From the NCBI GenBank assembly GCA_900557355.1, contig USSR01000008.1, forward strand, positions 1 to 32,022: a DNA stretch of 32,022 nt. Direction: 5' to 3'. The stretch comes from an uncultured Bacteroides sp. (GTDB taxonomy: Bacteria > Bacteroidota > Bacteroidia > Bacteroidales > Bacteroidaceae). Below, one piece after another: positions 26,301-32,022 of this stretch. The notes beneath the pieces were generated by a model, which saw nothing but the letters and a program-made list of their open reading frames with translations, was not told the origin of the DNA and ran no database searches. The stretch's first letter is position 1. Every line of letters starts with the position of its first letter. The translations under genes were made by a program, and so were the position numbers.

Positions 26301-26550
26301 GAATAACGACTTTATGATGCAGAATAACCGCTATATCCGTTTGAAAACATTAATAGTCGGCTACACATTGCCGCAGATATGGACTCGCAAGGTGAAACTG
26401 GAAAAAGTACGTGTTTACTTCTCTGGTAATGATTTATGGGAAGCTACCAGTATTCGAGACGGTTTCGACCCGGAAATGGGAGCAGCCTCCAACAACAGTG
26501 GATACCCGTTTGCACGTACTTGGTCGTTCGGTCTGAACATCACTTTATAG
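23302..26550 (+). CDS. susC: SusC-like TonB-dependent outer-membrane transporter
   Basis: A 1082-residue SusC homologue of usual length. It has an exported N-terminus, a CarboxypepD_reg-like domain with TIKGLVTDANGEPLIGCNVV (about 48-125), and a TonB-box-like DEVVVVGYGTQKK leading into the plug domain. The plug includes the landmarks RGLTSVNGGSPLIIVDGVPV and LKDGSASIYGAKAANGVILV. The 22-strand-type barrel follows, ending in WSFGLNITL. It would import oligosaccharides across the outer membrane using TonB energy, capped by the SusD protein encoded 33 bp downstream. There is no STN domain between the signal peptide and the CarboxypepD-like domain, so it is not built to signal to an anti-sigma factor. 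No frameshift or missing part is seen. Confidence 0.96.
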   Translation: MEIKSKFLCSKGVALAFAMLLGGSPGVLLYANDSVEESLMVVQTGRTIKGLVTDANGEPLIGCNVVVIGSNAGVITDIDGRFTLNIPADAKQIKVSYIGYVDQIINLHGRSDFKVVLKEDNNALDEVVVVGYGTQKKATLTGAVEQIGSQVLESRAITNVGAALQGATPGLVVTRSSSRPGNEGLNFQIRGLTSVNGGSPLIIVDGVPVLNSESFQNLNSDDIENISVLKDGSASIYGAKAANGVILVTTKKGKGKTTVDYGFNMRFTTNGIMAFSPSMQEYASMWLEANKEMPEHDWWGWGEENLKKMAQGIEGIYESTVADWGTMFVGNANRLDELFARRYSYQHNLSVAGSTDKSDYRISLAYADNQANLATAYDGQKQLNLRLNYGIKLTDWFKLETLASMIKTNTETPTHGIDRTLYGNDAPFFPAKNPYGQWYANFGNVGDRNAAAATTDGGRDEREKLTTRVDFKALVDIWKGITFEGTASFQNEEYRRERYSLPVQCYNWFGEQTAKLVYETTQTLSTPQDVLNFKDSHQPGYLVQANNARYQYYSGLLKYKRTFAEVHNIDAMFGINAEKWVTKKVVTAREKFEDAGIYDLNLATGTQGNGGGKTHNGTYSYIARLNYNYAEKYMVELMGRRDGNSKFAPGYRFKSFGSVSLGWAFSEEQFVEFLKPVLSFGKLRLSYGSSGNDVGLGDYDYVSTVSLGTAGFGTIPANQVSSGFGGLISYDRTWEKVSQKNFGIDLNFFDNRLKATFDYFIKDNTGMLVNVTYPGVLGGKAPKTNSGHLNVKGWEFTIGWRDQIKDFSYYANFNIGDTKSLLKEMEGADSYGAGWNAAVNGYPLNSYFLYRTDGYFKDQAEVDRYYALYGEGKEDLTGVGAGSASRLRPGDTKRLDLNGDYKISGAGNENSDLQYLGDSNPHFVFGFTLGGSWKGIDVNAMFQGVGKQYVIRNDWMAYPFQTRTANQNPTYLGKTWTESNPNAEFPRLTTNANLARWNYQNNDFMMQNNRYIRLKTLIVGYTLPQIWTRKVKLEKVRVYFSGNDLWEATSIRDGFDPEMGAASNNSGYPFARTWSFGLNITL

Positions 26551-26583
26551 TAGCTATGGAAAATTAAATACAGAATAGAAGAT

Positions 26584-28380
26584 ATGAAAAAGATAACGAA
26601 CTATATATTAATTTGCACCTGCGCATTGGGATTTTCTTCATGCGTGAATACGTTCCTTGACTTGGAACCACTGGATGCCAAGACAGATGTGATTTATTTC
26701 AAAACTCCGGAGCATTTCCGTGAATATGCTAACGGGCTTTACGGGCAATTATTGGGATGGCAGTCTTCCTATGGAAGTATATTCGATCACATGGATGCGG
26801 CATCCGATCTTTCTACTTGTTTCAGATATTCGTATGGTGTGGGGACCGGTGTGATGGGAGTTCCTAATGACGATAGCCGTTGGGGTAATTGCTATGGTAA
26901 TATTCGTGCCACTAATCACATGTTTGAAAGAGCAGTTTCTTCCTATACAGGTAATTTAGCGGATATTAAAAAAGAATTAGCCGAAGGTCATTTTTTCCGT
27001 GCCTATAACTATTTTTACTTATTGAAGTTTTTTGGTGGAGTGCCTGTCGTTACGAAAGTTCTCGACGTGACTTCACCGGAGTTATATGGAAAACGTAACA
27101 GCCGTTATGAGGTTGTCAACTTGATTCTCTCCGATTTGGATGAGGCTATTGCTGGGTTGCCGTTGGAACAGAATATAACCTCTGCCGACAAAGGTAAAAT
27201 CAGCAAACAGGCTGCACAGGCATTTAAGGCTCGCGTGTTACTTTATGAAGCTACCTGGCGTAAGTACAATGGTACTTCTACTGATTTTGAAGGTTCTGCC
27301 GGTCCGGCTTCCGATCAGGTAAATGCTTTTCTGGAAGAATCCGTTCAATTATCCGAAACAGTGATGGGAGATGCTGCTTATTCCCTTTGGAATTATAACA
27401 ATGTTGCAGCTATGAGAAATATGAGCAATCGTTACCTGTTTAATATTGAAGAAGAAGCCAGTAATCCTGCCGGTGCCGGAAGAGCGACGAACAAGGAATT
27501 TATCATCGCTTCTGTATATAGTCAGGAAACGCGTAAAGGACAGGTAGATTTGAATCAGGTGATTTATACGGATATGCGTCCCAGCCGGAAATTGATTGAT
27601 ATGTTTTTATGCACTGACGGGCTTCCGGTCAGCATGTCTGATAAGTTCCAGGGATATAAGAATCCGGGGGACGAATTTCAGAATCGGGATTTCCGTTTGA
27701 CTTCTTATGTAGGTTCATATGCTACGAGCCTGACAGTTGAGAACTGTGGGTATGGTGTTTCCAAGTTTGCTATTACCGATATTCAACGCCAAAGTAAAGA
27801 TGAATCGGCCAATTATCCGGTACTTCGGTTGGCAGAAGTATACTTGAACTATGCCGAAGCTGTGATGGAACGCTATGGTGAAATATCAGATGACCAGTTG
27901 AATAAGTCGATAAATAAAATCCGTGCCCGTGCGGGAATTGCTAACCTAACAAATGCATTGGCAAAGCGAATTCAGGAAGGAGTGCCGGCAAATGCGAGTA
28001 AGACAGTCAATCAGGTAATGTTGGATGAGATCCGCCGTGAACGTGCTTTGGAACTCTATATGGAAGGTTTCCGTTGTGACGATCTGAAACGTTGGGGTAT
28101 TGCGGAGAAGAATCTGAATGAGTCTCGTTGCGGTGCGGTAGTAGGTAATGCCAGCTATCCGACGGCATTTATAGACGAAAACGGGAATGCTACCAGTGCT
28201 TTCAATCCGGCTATCTTTACGAAGGGGACGGAAGAAGTGGAAACAGGTAAAGGCAAATTACCTTGTGTAGTGCTCCTCAAATCATCCGACTGCGCATTTA
28301 CTAAGGGAGATTATTTGTGGGCGATTCCAAGAAATCAAATCAACCTGAATTCAAATCTGGTACAAAATCCAGGATATTAA
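26584..28380 (+). CDS. susD: SusD-like surface glycan-binding lipoprotein
   Basis: A 598-residue SusD/RagB-family lipoprotein with lipobox GFSSC (Cys20) and the common mature start VNTFLDLEPLDAKTD. Family landmarks include HFFRAYNYFYLLKFFGGVPVV (near 140-160), then VLRLAEVYLNYAEA and IRRERALELYMEGFRCDDLKRWG in the last third, which form TPR-like helices. It ends with WAIPRNQINLNSNLVQNPGY, the typical C-terminus. It would bind the target polysaccharide at the cell surface and act as the lid of the SusC transporter. It is part of the sigma-SusC-SusD-TIG operon. Confidence 0.96.
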   Translation: MKKITNYILICTCALGFSSCVNTFLDLEPLDAKTDVIYFKTPEHFREYANGLYGQLLGWQSSYGSIFDHMDAASDLSTCFRYSYGVGTGVMGVPNDDSRWGNCYGNIRATNHMFERAVSSYTGNLADIKKELAEGHFFRAYNYFYLLKFFGGVPVVTKVLDVTSPELYGKRNSRYEVVNLILSDLDEAIAGLPLEQNITSADKGKISKQAAQAFKARVLLYEATWRKYNGTSTDFEGSAGPASDQVNAFLEESVQLSETVMGDAAYSLWNYNNVAAMRNMSNRYLFNIEEEASNPAGAGRATNKEFIIASVYSQETRKGQVDLNQVIYTDMRPSRKLIDMFLCTDGLPVSMSDKFQGYKNPGDEFQNRDFRLTSYVGSYATSLTVENCGYGVSKFAITDIQRQSKDESANYPVLRLAEVYLNYAEAVMERYGEISDDQLNKSINKIRARAGIANLTNALAKRIQEGVPANASKTVNQVMLDEIRRERALELYMEGFRCDDLKRWGIAEKNLNESRCGAVVGNASYPTAFIDENGNATSAFNPAIFTKGTEEVETGKGKLPCVVLLKSSDCAFTKGDYLWAIPRNQINLNSNLVQNPGY

Positions 28381-28416
28381 TCATTCAATCGTTTAACGTA
28401 TAATACCATAGATTAT

Positions 28417-29610
28417 ATGAAGTTTTTATTCAAATATACATTTCACTTGGCAATACTTGCTTGTGTTTCCGCACTTTTCTCCGGTTGTGAGCAAGACCCC
28501 AAGTATAGAGTTTATGATTATCCTGTGCCAGTAGTGGAGAGCATTTATCCTACGGACGGATATGTCACTACACAGGTAGTTATTACGGGAACCAATTTTG
28601 GTGACCGTGCTGAAGCAGTGAAAGTTTTCTTCGGTGAAGCCCAATCCAATAAAGTACTCGATTGCAAAAATAACCGTTTGGTAGTGGAAGTGCCGGAAAC
28701 TGCAGTAACAGGCAATCTGTCTTTACAGATTTATAATAAAAAGGTGGAGAATATCGGTCATTATACAGTACTGCCTACGCCACGTGTCATTACAGTGACT
28801 TCTGATAGTGAAGACGGTGAAGGGGTAGCCGATACGGGAGACAAGGTCACTATAACAGGTGAAAACTTTGGTACGGATCCATCCGATATTTCTGTTAGTT
28901 TCAATGGAACGCCGGCCGAATTTGAGCTGGTGGATGAGTCTACTATTGTTGCGACAACTCCTGCTGATTATCAGACAGGTAGTGTGACTGTGACTATTCA
29001 CGGATATACAATGACAGGTGGTGCAATGTTCAATCCTAACTCGAAGGGTGATGTGACAGTGCTTTATCTTCAAAACTATAAGCAGCCGTTTGCCAAGGCA
29101 AATGATGAAAGTTGGAAGAACGGTGAATGGTGGACTCCGGCAGTGTGGAATCAAAATGCAGCATCGTTCAATGCAAAAGGCAATACGACTGTTTCCGGAA
29201 TGCAATATAAATCAGAAGAAGGCTTAACGTTAGCATTCCAGAATGGATGGGATAAAGAAGCTTATACGAATGGGAAAATGTGGCAGGTTGCTACGCTCCG
29301 TCCTGGTAAATACAGACTGGAAGTCACTTATGCATATACATTGGTAGTTACTGATGCGGGGAACTTTATTTCCGTATTGATAGCTAAAGGAGATAGTGAA
29401 AGTGATATACCGAATGTCGCTGATCTTGAGCAACTAAATGGAGTTTATGTGGCCTATGATAAAATGGGAACAGCGAATGATTCGGGTACGTTGGTTACAC
29501 CTTCATTTGAAGTGACGGAGACAACGGATGTTGTCATTGGATTCCTGACTTCTCTGGCTAAAGGTAATTCATACTTTAAGGTGACAGAATTGAAATTGAT
29601 TCTTGAATGA
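28417..29610 (+). CDS. Surface lipoprotein with two IPT/TIG domains and a DUF5013-like C-terminus
   Basis: A 397-residue lipoprotein (lipobox FSGC, Cys24, followed by EQD). Residues about 38-117 and 118-205 are two IPT/TIG immunoglobulin-like domains, shown by ESIYPTDGYVTTQVVITGTNFG and GDKVTITGENFGTDPS. The last 190 residues, starting LQNYKQPFAKANDESW, form a beta-rich domain of the DUF5013 type, probably the glycan-binding part. Genes in this position, just after susD, usually encode SusE/F-like surface glycan-binding proteins. The next gene encodes a longer paralogue with the same C-terminal domain. The acidic residues soon after Cys fit surface export in Bacteroidetes. No binding specificity can be read from it. 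Confidence 0.87.
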   Translation: MKFLFKYTFHLAILACVSALFSGCEQDPKYRVYDYPVPVVESIYPTDGYVTTQVVITGTNFGDRAEAVKVFFGEAQSNKVLDCKNNRLVVEVPETAVTGNLSLQIYNKKVENIGHYTVLPTPRVITVTSDSEDGEGVADTGDKVTITGENFGTDPSDISVSFNGTPAEFELVDESTIVATTPADYQTGSVTVTIHGYTMTGGAMFNPNSKGDVTVLYLQNYKQPFAKANDESWKNGEWWTPAVWNQNAASFNAKGNTTVSGMQYKSEEGLTLAFQNGWDKEAYTNGKMWQVATLRPGKYRLEVTYAYTLVVTDAGNFISVLIAKGDSESDIPNVADLEQLNGVYVAYDKMGTANDSGTLVTPSFEVTETTDVVIGFLTSLAKGNSYFKVTELKLILE

Positions 29611-29659
29611 TGTGGAAAAAGAAAAAAGAGTAATTCATCGTGATAATATAATTAAGATT

Positions 29660-31699
29660 ATGAAGAAAATATATAACTATCTGTTTCCCGTTTTTCTCTC
29701 GCTTTTCGCATTAGCTGCTTGTGACGAGGATAATGAAGAAATTGTTCCAATGAGTTACACTGATCCTGTGGCGACTGTAACAAAGATAGATCCCGTAGAA
29801 GGATATGTTGGGAATGAGTTTACCGTTAGTGGCAGTGATTTTGGTATCATAACAGAAGATGTGAAAGTATTTATCGGTTCCCAGGAGGCAGTAGTAGTCT
29901 CCTGCGCCGATGATGCTATCCTTGCGAAAGTGCCGGAATCGGCAACAAACGGAAAGATAACCGTTGAGGTTTTCGGGCAACGTGTGGAGACTGATCTAGT
30001 TTATCGTGTACTTGGTAAGCCGGGTGTCAGCGTAGTGAAACCTTCTTATGGTTTTCCGGGTGCCAGTATCGTTTTCGAAGGACAAGAATTTGTTTCTTCT
30101 AAAACACTGTATACTTTGACTTTCGGGACTTCCACAGACAAGGCAGAGATTGTGGGTACACCTACTGATACCGAATTTACGGCCAAAGTTCCCGAGACAG
30201 CTGTCAGTGGAGTTATGACACTTATTATGGCAGAACAAACGATTGATTTGGCTTCTTATCCTTTCACTGTGTTGAAGCATGCAACGCTTGATACTCCTAA
30301 GGAAGACGAACCGGTTCCATCAGGTTTTGCTGGCAGTAAATTTGCAATAACAGGAACCAATCTTGTGCAAGAATTGCTGGATAAGTCTGTTGAAGGGTTG
30401 GAGCCTTTGAAAGTAACTTTCTCTAAAGCTGGCAGAGAACCTGTAGAAGCTGCAATAGATACAGATAATTTGACGGATAAGAGTATTCCACTCACTGTAC
30501 CTGCTTCGTTGGAAGCCGGAGATTATACAATTACTGTCATTACTCCGTTTGAAACTATCGGGACACAGTTGAAATATACGGTATTACCGATGCCGACAGT
30601 AACAGGCATTTCAACGAAAGCCGGATATATTAATGCGGAAGTAACGATCATTGGTCAGAACTTTGGTACGAAAGCTGAAAATATTCAGGTCTTTTTCGGA
30701 GAAACAGTTTGTGATAAAGTGACACTGAATGATAAAGGTAATATCGTAGTGAATGTTCCCAAAGGAGTTTCATCTGAAGCTCCGGTGAAGATTAAACTGA
30801 TAATTCAGGGTAAGGAAATAGAGATGGGCGAATCGGGCACATTTGAGGTTTGGGAAACTCCGGAAATCACTTCTGTTGAAACACCGTATATTTATCCTAA
30901 TGGCACATTAGTAAAAGCCGGACAGGAAATAACATTTACAGGAAAAGGTTTTGGAACGGATAAGAATTCTGTTACAGTTACTTTTGAGGGAATATCCGTA
31001 CCCGTTACGGTTAAAGAGATTACTACGACTTCTATTACTGTAACGGTTCCGCAAGGTTTCAATGGTGGAAAAGTAACAATGGTGTTTGAAGGTATTGCAC
31101 AACCCGTAGAGAGTGATATATTGCGACCTCTGCCGACGGATGGAGATATTTCTCAATATGTACTCATGAACTATAAACAGCCTTTTGAATATGTAAAAGA
31201 AGGTGGAGATAAAGGATTCCATAAAAAAGGAGAGTGGGCAAAAGCTGCTTATTGGATAGTTCAGAACTCTAACTTGACTGCTGGTGAAGGAGGTGCTGCT
31301 GTTGATTTGGCATTTAAAACGAAATATGGTGATGGAAGTGATGCAGGTTTGGCTTTACAAACAGATTGGGGATTTGACAATCCTAAAAATGATGGTAAGG
31401 TATATCAGACTTCTCATCTTCAAAAAGGAAAATATAAGTTGACGGCACATGTTTATGAATATGACGGCAGAGGTTTTACCGGTTATGTTGCGGTTTGTAA
31501 AGGTAATGAGATGGCAAATACGAGTGATATACCAAGTAAGAGTCTGGCAAACGCTTCTATTTCGGGTACGGGTGATGTAGTAGTTGATATTCTTGTTGAA
31601 GAGCCTACCGATGTTGTCATTGGTTTTGTATGTACGATTACAGTAAAACAAGGACGGGCTAAGATAGATAATTTCAAATTAGAGTTAGTAGAGCAATAA
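29660..31699 (+). CDS. Surface lipoprotein with about five IPT/TIG domains and a DUF5013-like C-terminus
   Basis: A 679-residue lipoprotein: lipobox LAAC (Cys21) followed by DEDNEE, a strong acidic surface-export signal of the Bacteroidetes type. About five IPT/TIG-like domains follow, starting at VTKIDPVEGYVGNEFTVSG, VVKPSYGFPGASIVFEGQ, a divergent third copy, GISTKAGYINAEVTIIGQNFG and SVETPYIYPNGTLVKAGQ. The C-terminal domain begins LMNYKQPFEYVKEGG and aligns with LQNYKQPFAKANDES of the preceding gene's product. Both end with a TDVVIGF strand near the C-terminus. It likely extends further from the membrane than its partner and binds glycan with its tip domain. The frame extends to a TTG at 29603, overlapping the previous gene by 8 bp, but the signal peptide fixes the ATG at 29660. 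Confidence 0.87.
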   Translation: MKKIYNYLFPVFLSLFALAACDEDNEEIVPMSYTDPVATVTKIDPVEGYVGNEFTVSGSDFGIITEDVKVFIGSQEAVVVSCADDAILAKVPESATNGKITVEVFGQRVETDLVYRVLGKPGVSVVKPSYGFPGASIVFEGQEFVSSKTLYTLTFGTSTDKAEIVGTPTDTEFTAKVPETAVSGVMTLIMAEQTIDLASYPFTVLKHATLDTPKEDEPVPSGFAGSKFAITGTNLVQELLDKSVEGLEPLKVTFSKAGREPVEAAIDTDNLTDKSIPLTVPASLEAGDYTITVITPFETIGTQLKYTVLPMPTVTGISTKAGYINAEVTIIGQNFGTKAENIQVFFGETVCDKVTLNDKGNIVVNVPKGVSSEAPVKIKLIIQGKEIEMGESGTFEVWETPEITSVETPYIYPNGTLVKAGQEITFTGKGFGTDKNSVTVTFEGISVPVTVKEITTTSITVTVPQGFNGGKVTMVFEGIAQPVESDILRPLPTDGDISQYVLMNYKQPFEYVKEGGDKGFHKKGEWAKAAYWIVQNSNLTAGEGGAAVDLAFKTKYGDGSDAGLALQTDWGFDNPKNDGKVYQTSHLQKGKYKLTAHVYEYDGRGFTGYVAVCKGNEMANTSDIPSKSLANASISGTGDVVVDILVEEPTDVVIGFVCTITVKQGRAKIDNFKLELVEQ

Positions 31700-31723
31700 A
31701 CTATAATTGGGTGCACCGTAATC

Positions 31724-31746
31724 AATGGTAGATATGGTGTACCATT
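31724..31746 (+). repeat. Short hairpin between the TIG lipoprotein and the lyase gene
   Basis: AATGGTA (31724-31730) and TACCATT (31740-31746) can pair around a 9-nt loop, preceded by the palindrome GGTGCACC at 31710-31717. There is no T-run, so it would not terminate; it could mark a processing or partial attenuation point within the operon. Confidence 0.4.
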
Positions 31747-31757
31747 AAACCAAAAAT

Positions 31758-32022
31758 ATGATGAAAAAGATATATTATATAACCGCAGTATTTGCTACCC
31801 TGTTTTTGGTAGGATGTGGGGACGGCATTGACCTTCCGGGTGTCAATGTGGAAACTGATTTGAATAAAATTCCTCTTCCTGATAATAACGTAAATTTGGA
31901 ACAGGTTGAACTTAAACCGTCAACGGAACCTATGCTGCATGAAGGGTTGCATACAGAGGAAGACTTCCAGCGTATCCGGGATAAAAAAGCTGCCGGAGAA
32001 GAGCCTTGGGTAAGTGCTTATC
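31758..32022 (+). CDS. Alginate-lyase-superfamily lipoprotein (5' part only)
   Basis: The first 88 codons of a lipoprotein; the right edge cuts the gene. MMKKIYYITAVFATLFLVGC gives the signal peptide with lipidated Cys20, followed by GDGIDLPG. After a Pro/Asn-rich linker comes GLHTEEDFQRIRDKKAAGEE and PWVSAY. This matches the N-terminal region of alginate-lyase-superfamily enzymes, and resembles YTQGDLDRMKAMVKAKHEP of the enzyme encoded at 15946. It starts 58 bp after the second TIG lipoprotein, with only a small hairpin between, so it likely belongs to the same operon. The catalytic part is outside the window, so the family call rests on the N-terminus alone. Confidence 0.65.
   Translation, partial: MMKKIYYITAVFATLFLVGCGDGIDLPGVNVETDLNKIPLPDNNVNLEQVELKPSTEPMLHEGLHTEEDFQRIRDKKAAGEEPWVSAY

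Noticed and set aside
23302..26550. Idea that SusC could signal to the ECF sigma factor through an STN domain
   Set aside because: The segment between the signal peptide and the CarboxypepD_reg-like domain is only about 15-20 residues, too short to hold an STN domain.
29603..29659. N-terminal extension of the second TIG lipoprotein from a TTG at 29603, overlapping the previous gene
   Set aside because: The added segment is highly charged and would displace the lipoprotein signal peptide, which begins at the ATG at 29660.
1..32022. CRISPR arrays, insertion sequences, integrases, tRNA or rRNA genes
   Set aside because: No regularly spaced repeats, no transposase or integrase motifs, and no RNA-gene-like structures were found on either strand by eye.

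Overview
The window looks like a Bacteroides chromosome (human-gut Bacteroidales). The evidence is SusC/SusD homologues, a hybrid two-component regulator (HTCS), TIG-domain surface lipoproteins, and promoter -7 elements of the form TAnnTTTG (Bacteroides consensus) ahead of most transcription units. There are no rRNA or tRNA genes, CRISPR arrays or insertion sequences that I can recognise.

Layout. (1) 1-2845, minus strand: an [FeFe]-hydrogenase operon, hndC then hndD, with hndD cut by the left edge. (2) 3009-5762: a divergent, apparently solitary heparinase II/III-like secreted lyase. (3) 5989-11000: a three-gene envelope operon with its own promoter and strong terminator. It encodes a DUF3575-type small barrel, an OmpA-like/TPR protein with an N-terminal CarboxypepD_reg-like domain, and a 788-residue outer-membrane protein made of four tandem barrel-like repeats. 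(4) 11220-13749: a DUF5690 MFS-like transporter followed 13 bp later by an OprP-type porin, probably a two-membrane uptake pair. (5) 13795-13890: a decayed fragment of the C-terminus of an AraC-type regulator, followed by a terminator. (6) 14086 to the right edge: a polysaccharide utilization locus (PUL), all on the plus strand: GH28-like beta-helix enzyme, alginate-lyase-superfamily enzyme with a CBM6-like tail, HTCS, small lipoprotein, ECF sigma factor, SusC, SusD, two paralogous TIG lipoproteins, and the start of a second alginate-lyase-superfamily lipoprotein that runs off the window.

How it fits together. In the PUL, the TIG lipoproteins and SusD would bind a polysaccharide at the surface and SusC would import oligosaccharides. 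The GH28-like enzyme and the lyases would cut it, and the HTCS would sense a breakdown product in the periplasm. The enzymes point to a uronic-acid-containing glycan, but the exact substrate cannot be read from the sequence. The ECF sigma factor has no FecR-type anti-sigma partner beside it, and SusC has no STN signalling domain, so the usual trans-envelope route to an ECF factor is missing.

The items I would look at first are the four-repeat outer-membrane protein and its operon, the HTCS plus orphan-ECF arrangement, the AraC remnant at the PUL edge, the GH28-like enzyme lacking a recognisable RIK motif, and the AT-rich inverted and tandem repeats at 15.6 kb. Several start codons were moved from upstream TTG codons to ATG codons that directly precede a signal peptide; for the DUF5690 gene the upstream TTG lies inside the promoter itself.
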